A stretch of DNA of 64,000 nt. Origin: Prosthecobacter sp. SYSU 5D2 (GTDB lineage: Bacteria > Verrucomicrobiota > Verrucomicrobiia > Verrucomicrobiales > Verrucomicrobiaceae). Both the position numbers and the translations under genes were made by a program. The notes under the pieces are model-generated. The model saw only the letters and a program-made list of their open reading frames with translations. It was not told the origin of the DNA and ran no database searches. Below, piece by piece: positions 26,492 through 36,046 of this stretch. The DNA lies in assembly GCF_039655865.1 (NCBI RefSeq), contig NZ_JBBYXL010000006.1, positions 248,001 to 312,000 of the forward strand. The letters are read 5' to 3'. The stretch's first letter is position 1; the number at the start of each line of letters is the position of its first letter.

Positions 26492-27241
26492 ATGGCCAGT
26501 CCCACCGAACACCAAATCTATGTCTTCGCCACCTCGTTGATGGCGGCATTCTTCGTAGCCGCCATGGTCCGCCTTTGGCTCCTGCGCCGCGTGGAAGAAA
26601 AGCTCCTTAAAAACAAAGAAGCTCTCGAAAAGCAGATCGTCCTTCAACAGAAGGATCTGCTGACAGTGCGCCAGGAATCCAATGCCTGGCGCATGGAGAT
26701 GCAGCGTCAGTTTGATCTCTTCCGGCACATGGCCAGCGATCAGCTTGGCGTGGAAGAAAAGCGGTTTAACGAACTCCTGGCCAAGTCCACCAGGCGTGAG
26801 TACGAACTCCAAACCGCTTTGGACATCGCCAAGCAGATGTGCAGTGAACTGCCTGCTGCAAAGGCACGCATTTTGTACTTGGAATCTCACCAGAGCGCTC
26901 CGACCCCGCCTCCTCCCCCTTCCGGGAGTGATGAAGACGGCGGCATGCCATCATCTCCTGTCACCCCGATGCCGGATCTAAGCGGCGGCGGGGCCTCGCT
27001 GCCTTCCCGTTTCATTCCGGCGGCACCGCCAGCACCGGCAGAGCAGCCATCCAATGAAAACATGATTTTTGTCGATCAGGACAAGTTTACCCAACTGGAA
27101 GAAAAGCTGGCTGAGGCCGAAAAAAAAAACGCCTTTCTCTGGGTGGCTTTGACGACAACCCGGCGGTCACGTTTGCGGCCTAGCTCACTGGTTCGGCGTC
27201 CCTCACCCAAAAAGTGGGCTTTGGCAGCAGCAGGAAGGTGA
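26492..27241 (+). CDS. Membrane-anchored coiled-coil protein; 3' end frame uncertain at an A10 tract
   Basis: An N-terminal membrane helix (YVFATSLMAAFFVAAMVRLW) is followed by a long charged coiled coil (about residues 30-125), a Pro-rich linker (130-195), and a short acidic helix (FTQLEEKLAEAEKK). A run of ten As at 27120-27129 then occurs. The reported frame continues with an Arg/Ser-rich tail of about 36 residues that looks like out-of-frame sequence. With one extra A, or slippage, the end would instead be KRLSLGGFDDNPAVTFAA and stop near 27181, which looks more protein-like. The family is not recognised. Confidence 0.7.
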   Translation: MASPTEHQIYVFATSLMAAFFVAAMVRLWLLRRVEEKLLKNKEALEKQIVLQQKDLLTVRQESNAWRMEMQRQFDLFRHMASDQLGVEEKRFNELLAKSTRREYELQTALDIAKQMCSELPAAKARILYLESHQSAPTPPPPPSGSDEDGGMPSSPVTPMPDLSGGGASLPSRFIPAAPPAPAEQPSNENMIFVDQDKFTQLEEKLAEAEKKNAFLWVALTTTRRSRLRPSSLVRRPSPKKWALAAAGR

Positions 27242-27268
27242 TTTTGCAGAGACTTTCGCAATCCGGCT

Positions 27269-28369
27269 TCACTTCCGGATCTCATCCACAGCAGCGACCA
27301 GATCGTGTTCGGTTAAGTCTGAACTCACGTAGGCATCCCCGAGGTTGGGGAGAAGGACAAAGCGGATTTTACCGGTCTCGAATTTTTTGTCCATGCGTGT
27401 GATGCGCAGCAGTTCCGCCGTATCGAAGCCGTCAGGAAGACGCGTTGGCAGGTCAAATTTTTGTAGCAGGGCCAGAATGCGTGCAGCGTCTGCCTTCGGG
27501 AGTCCGGCATGTTTGACCGAAAGCCACAGTGCCGCCCGCAGACCCAAGGAGATGGCCTCCCCGTGTAGAAGGACTCCGTAGCCTGCGGCCGCCTCCACGG
27601 CATGGCCAAGCGTGTGGCCAAAATTCAACAGCGCACGCAGCCCTAGGGTTTCGTATTCATCCGCCTCCACAATCGCCGCTTTGATCGCGATATTGCGCCG
27701 GATCAGTTCCGCCACATCCCCTGCCCCGTCAGCCACGGCATCAATCGCGTCCAGCATGGAGGCATCGCGAATGCAGGCATGTTTGATGATCTCGGCAAAA
27801 CCCTCGTTCCATTCCCGCTTATGCAGCGAATCCAGCGTGGCCACATCCGCAACCACATGCAGCGGCTGATGGAAGGCGCCTACCATGTTTTTGGCATCGG
27901 GAAGATTCACCCCCGTCTTGCCACCGACGCTGCTGTCCACCTGGCTAAGCACAGTCGTCGGCACTTGCATGTAAGGAATGCCCCGTTGAAAAATGCTGGC
28001 ACAAAACCCCCCCAGGTCCCCGATCACTCCGCCGCCCAAGGCAACGACAAAACTTTTGCGGTCCAGGCCAGCCCGAACCATCTCCCCGCAGACGGTTTGT
28101 GCGCAAAGCAAAGATTTGCTGGCCTCCCCGGCTGGGACCGTGATGAGATGCGCCGCGATGCCGACCTCACGCAGGCTCTGCAGCACGGTGTCTGCATAGA
28201 GGGGGGCCACGTTGGAATCGGTGATGACGGCGCAGCTTTTCCGCCCGCCCATTTTCGCGGTCACTGCTTCGCCAATGCCAGCCAGGATTCCGCTGCCCAC
28301 CTGCACCGTGTAGCTGCGGGGGCCTAAATTGACGGCGACGGACTGGATGGCAGTGGGGGTGGCAGGCAT
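27269..28369 (-). CDS. aroB: 3-dehydroquinate synthase
   Basis: AroB converts DAHP to 3-dehydroquinate, the second step of the shikimate pathway, using NAD and a metal. The 366-residue protein has the NAD-binding block VVALGGGVIGDLGGFCAS, the PTTVLSQVDSSVGGKTGVN block, metal ligands in the region NEGFAEIIKHA, and the histidines in LLNFGHTLGHAVE and LLHGEAISLG. It overlaps the end of miaA by 46 bases on the same strand, so the two form an operon with miaA first. Confidence 0.96.
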   Translation of the reverse strand: MPATPTAIQSVAVNLGPRSYTVQVGSGILAGIGEAVTAKMGGRKSCAVITDSNVAPLYADTVLQSLREVGIAAHLITVPAGEASKSLLCAQTVCGEMVRAGLDRKSFVVALGGGVIGDLGGFCASIFQRGIPYMQVPTTVLSQVDSSVGGKTGVNLPDAKNMVGAFHQPLHVVADVATLDSLHKREWNEGFAEIIKHACIRDASMLDAIDAVADGAGDVAELIRRNIAIKAAIVEADEYETLGLRALLNFGHTLGHAVEAAAGYGVLLHGEAISLGLRAALWLSVKHAGLPKADAARILALLQKFDLPTRLPDGFDTAELLRITRMDKKFETGKIRFVLLPNLGDAYVSSDLTEHDLVAAVDEIRK

Positions 28370-29268
28370 GGAAAGTGATCAGAAAGGATTTCGAGCAGGG
28401 ACTCTGCCGTGGACTCGGGATTCAGGCAAATCGTTTGCAGCCAGGTCTCACGCCGAAACCATGTGCCCTGCCGCTTGGCATAGCGGCGGGTGTTTTGCTG
28501 CATCTGCTCCGTGGCCGCCTCCAGGGTCATCTCCCCGCGCAGGTGCGCCTGCATCTCCCGCAGCCCGATGGCTTTCTGCGCGGTGATGCCCAGCTCCGGC
28601 AGGGCGGATACCTCCGCAAGCAGACCTTGCTCCAGCATGATGTGAACGCGCCTGTTGATGCGGTCATAAAGCACGTCCCGCTCCCATTGCAAAAGCACCC
28701 CTGCCCCGGCAGGCTCCGTTTGCGCAAAGGTCTGTCTCAGGGCCGATTGCGGCTGCCCGGTCAGCAGGCAGATCTCCAGGGCGCGGCTCACATATCTAGG
28801 ATTGGCCAGCGGCACGTTCTGAGCCGCCTGCGGGTCCAGTTTTAACAGCATCTCCCTCGCCTCTTCCGCAGCCATTGCCACCACGCGTGCCCGGAGTTCT
28901 GGGTCCGTCGGCGGCAGCGGAGCCAAGCCATGGGACAGTGCTTTGATGTACAAGCCAGAGCCTCCCACCACGATGGGCAGCTTTCCCCGAGCCATGATGT
29001 CTGCGATGACAGGCAGAGCCATGTCACGGTACCTTTGGGCATCGCAGGCCTCCGTCAGCGGCAAGACGCCGTAGAGGTGATGTGGCAGCGTTTGGAAATC
29101 CTTTTTACCCGGTTTCGCCGTCAAAAGGTCCATGCCGCGATAGAGCTGAAAAGCATCCGCGTTCACAATCTCACCGTCCCACTTCTGCGCCAAAGCCACC
29201 GCCAACGCCGATTTCCCGCTGGCCGTGGGGCCGACGATGAAAAAGGGCTTACAAATCCGTCTCGACAT
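28324..29268 (-). CDS. miaA: tRNA dimethylallyltransferase
   Basis: MiaA adds a dimethylallyl group to A37 of tRNAs reading U-starting codons. I choose ATG 29268, which places the P-loop FIVGPTASGKSALAVALA at residues 9-26; the open frame farther upstream is antisense to the next gene. The product is 314 residues. Family blocks include NADAFQLYRGMD, PHHLYGV, IVVGGSGLYIKAL and the C-terminal RRYAKRQGTWFRR. The last 15 residues are Pro/Ser-rich and encoded in the stretch that overlaps aroB. Confidence 0.94.
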   Translation of the reverse strand: MSRRICKPFFIVGPTASGKSALAVALAQKWDGEIVNADAFQLYRGMDLLTAKPGKKDFQTLPHHLYGVLPLTEACDAQRYRDMALPVIADIMARGKLPIVVGGSGLYIKALSHGLAPLPPTDPELRARVVAMAAEEAREMLLKLDPQAAQNVPLANPRYVSRALEICLLTGQPQSALRQTFAQTEPAGAGVLLQWERDVLYDRINRRVHIMLEQGLLAEVSALPELGITAQKAIGLREMQAHLRGEMTLEAATEQMQQNTRRYAKRQGTWFRRETWLQTICLNPESTAESLLEILSDHFPCLPPPLPSSPSPSI

Positions 29269-29301
29269 ATCCCCACCTAGCTGACGTATCCTATTCTGTC
29301 C

Positions 29302-30213
29302 ATGAAACCCCTTCGCCCATTCCTCATCGCTGCCCTCCTGACCGCCAGCCTTCACGCCCAGGAGACCGCTCAAAGTCCTCAGGAACTGATGCAGCGCCTG
29401 TTTGATCCCAAGGCCAGCGGCGATGAACTGCTGGAAACCACCAAAAAAGCCGGCATGGCAGGCATCCCACGCCAGCAGATCATTGAGGCCAAACTCGTCT
29501 GGGGCCTGCGCAACCAGGACGCCGAATGGCTGGGAAAAATCCTCCCGGAGCTGGAAGTCCTGGCCGAAAACTTCGACCGCACCCAGTCCGCAGGCCTGAA
29601 GTCTGCTGATGAAATCCGTTCCTTCATCGCCTATTCCAAAGCTCTCCAGGCCCAGGCGAAAAACGATGATGCCGAATTTAAACAGCAAATTCTAGAAGCC
29701 ATCTGGCTGAACCCCGGCCAGGCTCAGATTTTCACCCAGGTCATCGAAAAAAAACGCATTGAGGCCAAGATGGCCAGCCTCAAAGTGGACCTCGGCCAGG
29801 TCATCACCACTCATGATGGCGAGGCCACCACCCTGGCGGATCAGCTTGGCGATAAAAAAGCCCTCCTGGTGGACTTCTGGGCCTCCTGGTGCGGCCCCTG
29901 CATGCAGCTCATGCCCGAGCTCAAAAAGAAAGCCTCCGAACTGTCCAAGCACGGCATCGTCGTCGCCGGCATGAACAAAGATGACAAAGACGCCCAGGCC
30001 GTCACTGCCAAGCTGCATGATGAGCTTAGCATCGAGTTCCCGTGGCTTATCGAGCCGGCCGAGCGTCCATTCACCAAGCTGCTGGAAATCGAAAGCATCC
30101 CCCGCATGGTGCTCATCGCCCCCAACGGGCAGATCCTCTTCAACGGCCACCCCCAGGATCCTGCCTTGTGGGTCGCCCTTCAAAAGGTGAATCCGGACAT
30201 CAAAGCTCCTTGA
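29302..30213 (+). CDS. Secreted TlpA-like thioredoxin-fold protein
   Basis: This 303-residue protein has a signal peptide (MKPLRPFLIAALLTASLHA), a helical N-terminal domain of about 140 residues, and a C-terminal TlpA/ResA-type thioredoxin domain. The redox motif is WASWCGPCMQLMPELK near residues 193-208, and the cis-Pro region is SIPRMVLIAPNG. It is probably a periplasmic thiol-disulfide reductase, for example for cytochrome c maturation or envelope proteins. The helical N-terminal half is of unknown function. It is divergent from miaA with only 33 bases between starts. Confidence 0.87.
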   Translation: MKPLRPFLIAALLTASLHAQETAQSPQELMQRLFDPKASGDELLETTKKAGMAGIPRQQIIEAKLVWGLRNQDAEWLGKILPELEVLAENFDRTQSAGLKSADEIRSFIAYSKALQAQAKNDDAEFKQQILEAIWLNPGQAQIFTQVIEKKRIEAKMASLKVDLGQVITTHDGEATTLADQLGDKKALLVDFWASWCGPCMQLMPELKKKASELSKHGIVVAGMNKDDKDAQAVTAKLHDELSIEFPWLIEPAERPFTKLLEIESIPRMVLIAPNGQILFNGHPQDPALWVALQKVNPDIKAP

Positions 30214-30237
30214 GGCCAGTCAAAAGAATGGCCGTGT

Positions 30238-31569
30238 TTACTTCCCCACCGCCCGTTTCAGTTCGTGCTGGGCTTTGTTAAAGTCCGTCACAGACTTCAC
30301 CCGCCCCTGGCGGGCACGGGTCAGTTCCTCACGGGCTAACAAATATTCCAACACGACACCGAGCTGGCTGGCCTGGCGGTCTTTGGCCAGTTTAACCATC
30401 TCTTCCGCAGCGCCCACCGCTTCGTCATTGATGCCGAGCTGATCCTTCGCGGATTGAGCCCTCAGCACGGCCTCCACCACTTCCCTGCCGATGGCCGCCT
30501 TGACCTGGTTTGCCTGAAGAGCGATGCCCTGCTCACGCGCATCGGCGATCTTCTGCCGCTGCCGGTCGAACAACCCACCGGGGCCGATCTTCCAGCCAAG
30601 ACCGACGAAAAAGTCCTGCTGGTCATCGAAGTTGCCAAACTCTCCGGCAAAACCGCCGCCAAGACCGCCGACACTGTAGCCAGCCTGCACGCTGGGGATC
30701 ATGGGCGCAATGCGGGTGCGATCACTTTCCAAAGCCGCTGCTGTGTGGGCTGCACCTGTGGCCCTGAGTTCCGGACGATTTTGGTTGGCCTGCGAAATCA
30801 GCGTCGCCACGCCTGATGTGCTCATGAGTGAGACTGGCACCAGATCCGACTTGGCTGGCCTCAACGCCGTATCTGGTGACAGCCGTAAAATTTCCGCCAG
30901 TGCCGCAGCCGCCATATCACGCCGCTCCTGAACCTGCCTCACGGCTATTTTGGCCCGGCTCACCTGCGTGGTCACCCGCAGCAAATCCGCCCGGAAAGCT
31001 GTACCTGCATCCACCGCACCGGTCAGTTGTTTTTCATAGTCCTGGGTCAGCCGCAGATCATCCTCGATCACCGCCATGTCCGCCTCGGCTGCCAGCAGAT
31101 CATAGTATCGCTCAATCGCGTCCTGAACAATGTCACGACGGGTTTTTTCCGCCAGGTGCTCAGCAGCCAGGGCTTTTTGTTTGGCGGCGAGGGCGCTGTA
31201 ATAGATGTCCCCTGGCGACCAGTCAATCATCACTCCAGTGCCCACGGTGTACTGCTGCTTGCGTGCGTTGAAAACGGCTCCTCCGATGTCCTGCACATTT
31301 CCCTCATGCCCGCGGTATCCGGCATTCAGCGAAAGCGTGGGCCAGAAGCGCTGCCAGGCCTGCTTGCTCTCCGCGATGGTCTCCACATGCCTCACCCGCG
31401 CCTGCTCGATCTCATCATTATTGGCTCCTGCCAGTTTCATGACCGTCGTCAGATTAACATGCATCGGAGCCGCCGAAAGCAGGCCCCCGGTACAGATAAA
31501 CATCAGGGCCAGATGTCCCAGACCGAGGGTCGGGTTCCGGAACAAGGGACTTTTGGAAAAAACATTCAT
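30238..31569 (-). CDS. TolC-family outer-membrane efflux channel
   Basis: This 443-residue protein has a signal region (about residues 14-33) and two OEP repeats of long helices with short strands, as in TolC/OprM (VRHVETIAESKQAWQRFWPTLSLNAGYRG; RAQSAKDQLGINDEAVGAAEEMVKLA). It forms the outer-membrane channel for the RND pump encoded upstream on the same strand. It is the last gene of the pump-adaptor-channel operon, 77 bases after the adaptor, with a palindromic site in that gap. Confidence 0.9.
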   Translation of the reverse strand: MNVFSKSPLFRNPTLGLGHLALMFICTGGLLSAAPMHVNLTTVMKLAGANNDEIEQARVRHVETIAESKQAWQRFWPTLSLNAGYRGHEGNVQDIGGAVFNARKQQYTVGTGVMIDWSPGDIYYSALAAKQKALAAEHLAEKTRRDIVQDAIERYYDLLAAEADMAVIEDDLRLTQDYEKQLTGAVDAGTAFRADLLRVTTQVSRAKIAVRQVQERRDMAAAALAEILRLSPDTALRPAKSDLVPVSLMSTSGVATLISQANQNRPELRATGAAHTAAALESDRTRIAPMIPSVQAGYSVGGLGGGFAGEFGNFDDQQDFFVGLGWKIGPGGLFDRQRQKIADAREQGIALQANQVKAAIGREVVEAVLRAQSAKDQLGINDEAVGAAEEMVKLAKDRQASQLGVVLEYLLAREELTRARQGRVKSVTDFNKAQHELKRAVGK

Positions 31570-31593
31570 GCAAAAATGGCAGGCTAAGATCTA

Positions 31594-31614
31594 ACAAATA
31601 GTTTGTCACAAACT
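31594..31614. promoter_or_regulatory. Overlapping palindromes, possible operator upstream of the TolC gene
   Basis: Two perfect inverted repeats overlap: ACAAATAGTTTGT (31594-31606) and AGTTTGTCACAAACT (31600-31614). They lie 25-45 bases upstream of the TolC-like start inside the efflux operon. The arrangement resembles a TetR- or MarR-type operator, but no such regulator is encoded nearby. It could equally be a processing or attenuating hairpin. Confidence 0.4.
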
Positions 31615-31646
31615 CGGAAATGGGTCATTCATTCCTTCAAAAGGGA

Positions 31647-32645
31647 TCATTTCACCGTCACATCCTGCCCGTCTGCCAGCACCACAGTGCCAGGAAGCAA
31701 GATCACATCTTCAGGTTTCAGCTCTGGCAGTTCCACATTCACGCCATCGTTGAATCCAGGCTTCACTGCGGTCTTCACCGCCTTGCCATTGACATGTTTG
31801 AAGACAAAGCTGGCGGCCTTCTCCTTCACCAGACCAGCCACCGGGATGATGGTTGCATCATCATGCTGCTCCACGGCGAGACGCGCCGTCACATACAGGC
31901 CGGGCTTCATGCGGCCATCTTCATTTTTGAGGTCTGCTTCCACAATAAGGGTCCTCGTCGCTTCATCCAGTCCGCCGGAAATGCGGCTGATGCTGCCCTT
32001 CACCACACTGCCTGCCAGGGCTTCAGCCTTCACTTCCACCTGCTGACCCACCTTTAGAAAACCTGTTTCCAGTTCAATCACCGGCACCCGCATGCGCAGC
32101 GTGTTTGTGTCCATAATGTGCAGCAGGGTTTCGCCACCGGCAGCAGCATAAGCACCTGGATCCACATTGCGGGCAGTGACCACACCTGCAAAGGGTGCCT
32201 TGATCTGGGCAAAATCCAGCAGCGTCATTGCCTCCTGCATGCCAGCTTTTGCGATGGCTAGCTTGGCCTCCGCATCATCCACTGCCTGGGGAAGAATCAG
32301 GTCAGGAGACTTCTTGCGGGCTTCATGCAGACGCTTCACTTCGATGTCCGCTGCGGTCACTTCCGCACGGCGGCTGATGATTCCGGCTTCCAGCTCGGGC
32401 ACTTCAATTTCGATGAGCTGCTGTCCGGCAGAGACCGTGTCTCCCAGATCTACAGAAACGCTTTTCACATACCCTGCCACCCGTGCTTTCAGCGCCACCT
32501 GCTGCCAAGGTGCCAGGCTGGCAGGAAGGCTGATCCAGCGGTGAATGGTGCCTTTTTGCGGCTTGGTTGCGGGGAGCTCCACAGCTAGCACGTTGGGAGC
32601 GAGCGGCATCAACAGGAGGGCGGTGAGGATATAAACAGGATTCAC
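31647..32645 (-). CDS. RND efflux periplasmic adaptor (membrane fusion protein)
   Basis: Starting at GTG 32645, the 332-residue protein has a signal peptide (MNPVYILTALLLMPLAPNVLA) and the adaptor layout: split lipoyl domain (VALKARVAGYVKSVSVDLGD near residue 47, then IKAPFAGVVTARNVDPGAYA near 150), a short alpha-hairpin between, and beta-barrel and membrane-proximal domains after. It bridges the inner-membrane pump and the TolC-like channel. It lies 73 bases after the pump stop. No metal-binding motif points to a substrate. Confidence 0.9.
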   Translation of the reverse strand: MNPVYILTALLLMPLAPNVLAVELPATKPQKGTIHRWISLPASLAPWQQVALKARVAGYVKSVSVDLGDTVSAGQQLIEIEVPELEAGIISRRAEVTAADIEVKRLHEARKKSPDLILPQAVDDAEAKLAIAKAGMQEAMTLLDFAQIKAPFAGVVTARNVDPGAYAAAGGETLLHIMDTNTLRMRVPVIELETGFLKVGQQVEVKAEALAGSVVKGSISRISGGLDEATRTLIVEADLKNEDGRMKPGLYVTARLAVEQHDDATIIPVAGLVKEKAASFVFKHVNGKAVKTAVKPGFNDGVNVELPELKPEDVILLPGTVVLADGQDVTVK

Positions 32646-32718
32646 AAGATTTCAGGATTAACAAGATTTGCGGAACGAAAAAGGCGGTGTGAGGAATGGG
32701 GCTGAATAGGGCTCGTCA

Positions 32719-35700
32719 TCAGACAGCATGAGCTTCAAAAAAAGCGCCTTCCTCATCATCGGGATCCAGCGAGGCGGAGGTCGGTTTTTTGCTGGCAAAC
32801 ATGGCAAAGACTGCGGGCAGGACCAGCAGGGTGGCCACCGTGGCCAGGGCCAGACCGCCCACCACGGCACGGCCCAAGGGAGCGGACTGCGCGCCGCCTT
32901 CGCCCAGGCCCAGGGCCAGCGGCATCATCCCGGCGATCATGGCAAAGCTGGTCATCAAAATCGGCCGCAGACGGCTGACCGCACCCTCCACCGCGCCCAG
33001 GCGACGGTCTCCGTGATGGCTGATGCGGGAACGGTCTGCAAAGGTGACAAGCAAGATCGCGTTCGCCACCGCCACACCCACGGCCATGATGGACCCCATC
33101 GCGGACTGGATGTTCACAGTCGTCCCGGTAAAGAACAACGCCAGCACCACCCCGGCGATGACCGCCGGCATGGTGGAGATGACGACCAATGCAAGCCGCA
33201 GGGACTGGAAGTTGGCGCACAGCAGCAAAAAGATCACCACAATGGCAATGACCAGGCCGCTGCTGAATCCTTCATATAGCTGGTTATACGGGATCACCTG
33301 TCCGCGCACATCCACCCGTGTCTTGCCATCCGGCGCCGGGCCCAGCTCTGCCAGCAGTTTGTTCACCGCCTTGATGGCGCTGCCAAAATCAGTATCCACC
33401 ACGTTGGCGGTCACGCTGACAATCCGCACCAGGTTATAGCGCTCATAGGTTCCCACCGCCGTCCCCTTTTCAATCTTCGCCAGATTCCGCAGCAAGACCG
33501 GCGTGCCGGTTTTGGAGGTCACCGTCATGTTGCCCAAGTCCTCGATGGACTGGGTGCGCTCCTCAGGAATCTGCACCTGCACGTTGAAACTGATACCGCT
33601 GCCCGGGTCCGCCCAAAACACCGGGGCCGTGAAACGGCTTGAGGTTGTCGCCGCGACGAGGGAGCGCGTGACATCTTCCACATCCACCCCCAGCAATCCC
33701 GCCCGCTCACGATCAATCTGCACATTCACCGTCGGTGCATCCAGCGTCTGGGCGATCTGCACATCGCGCATGAAAGGCAGCTCTTTCAGTCTGGCCATGA
33801 TCTTCTCCGCATGCTCCTTGCTGGCAGGCAGGCTGGGCCCGCTCACCGCAATCTCCACAGGAGTTGGCGAGCCAAAACTCATCACACGGCTGACAATATC
33901 CTGCGGCTCAAACGACAGCCGGACATCTGGCAGATCCCGGGCAAAGATGCCGCGCAGTTTTTCCTGAAAAGCTTCCACCTCCACTCCCGCTTCCGGTTTG
34001 AGCTGCACCGCCAGCCAGCCCTCCTCCGGACCTCCGTTCCAGAGATGCACCAGGTTCACCGGGAAGCTGGAGTTATGCACGCCCACCATGCCAATGGTCA
34101 TGTCCACCTTGTCCTCGCCGCCTGCTTCATCCGCGATGGTTTTGAGGATCTGCTGGGCGATCTTTTCCGTGATGCCCACCTGCGTGCCGCTCGGTGCACG
34201 AAAACGGATGGCAAACTGGCCGCTGTCCGTCTTCGGAAAAATCTCGGTCCCCAGAAACGGGCCAAAGCTCATGATGATGAGCACCGCCCCAGCCAGGTAG
34301 CCTGGCACCAAAATCCAGCGGATGGCCACCGCCCCCTTCACCAACCCCTGGTAGGCACGGCCAAAGAAACTCAGACGGTTCTCCTCATGCTTTGCATTCT
34401 TGGGCAGAAACCACACCGACAGCACTGGCACCAGGGTGCTGGAAAGAATGAAGCTGGCGAACATCGCAAACCCCACGGCCAGGGCCAGCGGCACGAACAA
34501 AGCCTTTGCCGCGCCCTCCATAAAGAAGGCTGGAATGAACACCGCCAAAATGCAAAGCATGGCCAGCAAGCGCGGCAGAGTCGTCTCCAGCGTACCGTCC
34601 AATGCCGCGCGCGCCAGGGACTTGCCACGCCCCAGATGGGTGTGGATGTTTTCCACTGTCACTGTGGCTTCATCCACCAGGATGCCCACCGCCAGGGCCA
34701 GGCCACCGAGGGTCATGAGGTGGATGTTTTCCCCCGTGATCCACAGGCCAAAGGCCGCCGCCAGCAGGGACAGCGGGATGTTGATGATCACGATGAAGGC
34801 CGTGCGCAGATCCCGCAGGAACACCAGCACCATCAGGCCGGTGAGCACAGCCCCCAGGGCCCCTTCCTTGACCAGATCCCGGATCGTGCGGTTCACCACC
34901 GGCGTCTGGTCAAAGGCGAAGTCCACCTTGATGCCGTCCGGCAGCAGTTTCTGAAATTCAGGAATGCTCTCCCGCACCTTCTTCACCACATCCAGCGTGG
35001 AGGCCTCTGCACGTTTCGTCACCGGGAGATAAACGGTGCGCTTGCCATTGGCCAGGGCATAGGCAGTGGTCACATCCGCCCCGTCAGAAACGGTGGCCAC
35101 ATCCCGGATGAAGACCGCGCCCGCCTCCGTCTTCTTCAGCGGCACCGCCTCCAGGTCCTTGACATTGGAGACGATCGCATTTGTCGGCACAATCGGGTAG
35201 AGACCATCCAGGTTAATGTTTCCTGATGGACTGATGGGGTTGCCCCGCGAAATCGCCTTTACAATATCATCCGGTGATAGGCCGTAGGCTTTCATGCGGT
35301 CCGGATTCACATTCACCAAAATGGCGCGCGAGCTCCCGCCAAACGGCGGCGGTGCGGACACGCCTGGCAACGTGGCAAAGGCCGGGCGCACCCGGTTCAG
35401 CGCCTGGTCCTGCATCTGGTTCAGCGTAATATTAGGATCGTCCGTGGAAAAGACCAGATGCCCCACCGCCACACTGCCCGCATCAAAGCGCATGATGAAC
35501 GGAGCCACCGTGCCGGGCGGCATGAAGGCGCGTGAGCGGTTCACCTGTGCCACCGTCTCAGACATCGCCTGGCTCATGTCCGTGCCGGGATGGAACTGCA
35601 GCTTCATGATGGAAGCTCCCTGGATGGACTTGCTCTCCACATGAGAAATATTGGCAATGTAGAGGAAATGGTACTCGTAACGGTAGGTCAGGTAGCCCTC

Positions 35701-35877
35701 CATCTGCAAAGGATCCATGCCTCCATACGGCTGCGCCACATAGATGGTGGGGATGCCCAGCGGTGGAAAAATGTCCCGCGTCATCCGTTGCAGACCCAGC
35801 CATGCCCCCAAGCACACGGCCACCACGGCGACAAGAACAGTCCAAGGATGACGAAGGGCGAAACGGGCTAAATTCAT
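32719..35877 (-). CDS. RND-family efflux transporter
   Basis: This 1052-residue protein is a full-length RND pump. It has an N-terminal membrane helix (WTVLVAVVAVCLGAWLGL), a large periplasmic loop, a central bundle including the proton-relay helix GGLALAVGILVDEATVTVENI with adjacent Asp/Glu, a second periplasmic loop, and a C-terminal bundle (MGSIMAVGVAVANAILLVTF). The first gene of the operon, it is driven by the proton gradient and works with the adaptor and TolC protein. The first relay helix has VDEATV rather than the VDDAIV of AcrB, and with the efflux motifs seen here the substrate class cannot be assigned by eye. Confidence 0.93.
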   Translation of the reverse strand: MNLARFALRHPWTVLVAVVAVCLGAWLGLQRMTRDIFPPLGIPTIYVAQPYGGMDPLQMEGYLTYRYEYHFLYIANISHVESKSIQGASIMKLQFHPGTDMSQAMSETVAQVNRSRAFMPPGTVAPFIMRFDAGSVAVGHLVFSTDDPNITLNQMQDQALNRVRPAFATLPGVSAPPPFGGSSRAILVNVNPDRMKAYGLSPDDIVKAISRGNPISPSGNINLDGLYPIVPTNAIVSNVKDLEAVPLKKTEAGAVFIRDVATVSDGADVTTAYALANGKRTVYLPVTKRAEASTLDVVKKVRESIPEFQKLLPDGIKVDFAFDQTPVVNRTIRDLVKEGALGAVLTGLMVLVFLRDLRTAFIVIINIPLSLLAAAFGLWITGENIHLMTLGGLALAVGILVDEATVTVENIHTHLGRGKSLARAALDGTLETTLPRLLAMLCILAVFIPAFFMEGAAKALFVPLALAVGFAMFASFILSSTLVPVLSVWFLPKNAKHEENRLSFFGRAYQGLVKGAVAIRWILVPGYLAGAVLIIMSFGPFLGTEIFPKTDSGQFAIRFRAPSGTQVGITEKIAQQILKTIADEAGGEDKVDMTIGMVGVHNSSFPVNLVHLWNGGPEEGWLAVQLKPEAGVEVEAFQEKLRGIFARDLPDVRLSFEPQDIVSRVMSFGSPTPVEIAVSGPSLPASKEHAEKIMARLKELPFMRDVQIAQTLDAPTVNVQIDRERAGLLGVDVEDVTRSLVAATTSSRFTAPVFWADPGSGISFNVQVQIPEERTQSIEDLGNMTVTSKTGTPVLLRNLAKIEKGTAVGTYERYNLVRIVSVTANVVDTDFGSAIKAVNKLLAELGPAPDGKTRVDVRGQVIPYNQLYEGFSSGLVIAIVVIFLLLCANFQSLRLALVVISTMPAVIAGVVLALFFTGTTVNIQSAMGSIMAVGVAVANAILLVTFADRSRISHHGDRRLGAVEGAVSRLRPILMTSFAMIAGMMPLALGLGEGGAQSAPLGRAVVGGLALATVATLLVLPAVFAMFASKKPTSASLDPDDEEGAFFEAHAV

Positions 35878-36002
35878 GCAGAACGGGAGTGAAAAAAAGC
35901 AGGTGTTAAACGAGAAGCGATTACGGACGGCGTAAAACTATTCAAGCGGATTGATCTATCACAATAAAAGAAAAAAATCAGGATCAGGTCATGAGGCTGT
36001 CG

Positions 36003-36033
36003 AAAAAAAGGCGGAGAAGCATGGCAACATGCT
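36003..36033 (-). terminator. Weak terminator-like hairpin after the TSUP gene
   Basis: AGCATG-GCAA-CATGCT (36018-36033) forms a 6-bp hairpin. On the minus strand it is followed, after 8 bases, by seven Ts (36003-36009). It lies just past the stop of the TSUP C-terminal frame. The distance to the T-run makes it a weak candidate. Confidence 0.35.
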
Positions 36034-36046
36034 AAAGAACGGGCGC

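Noticed and set aside
33811-35226. 471-codon plus-strand open frame
   Set aside because: Antisense of the RND pump; His/Gln/Arg-rich with no recognisable fold.
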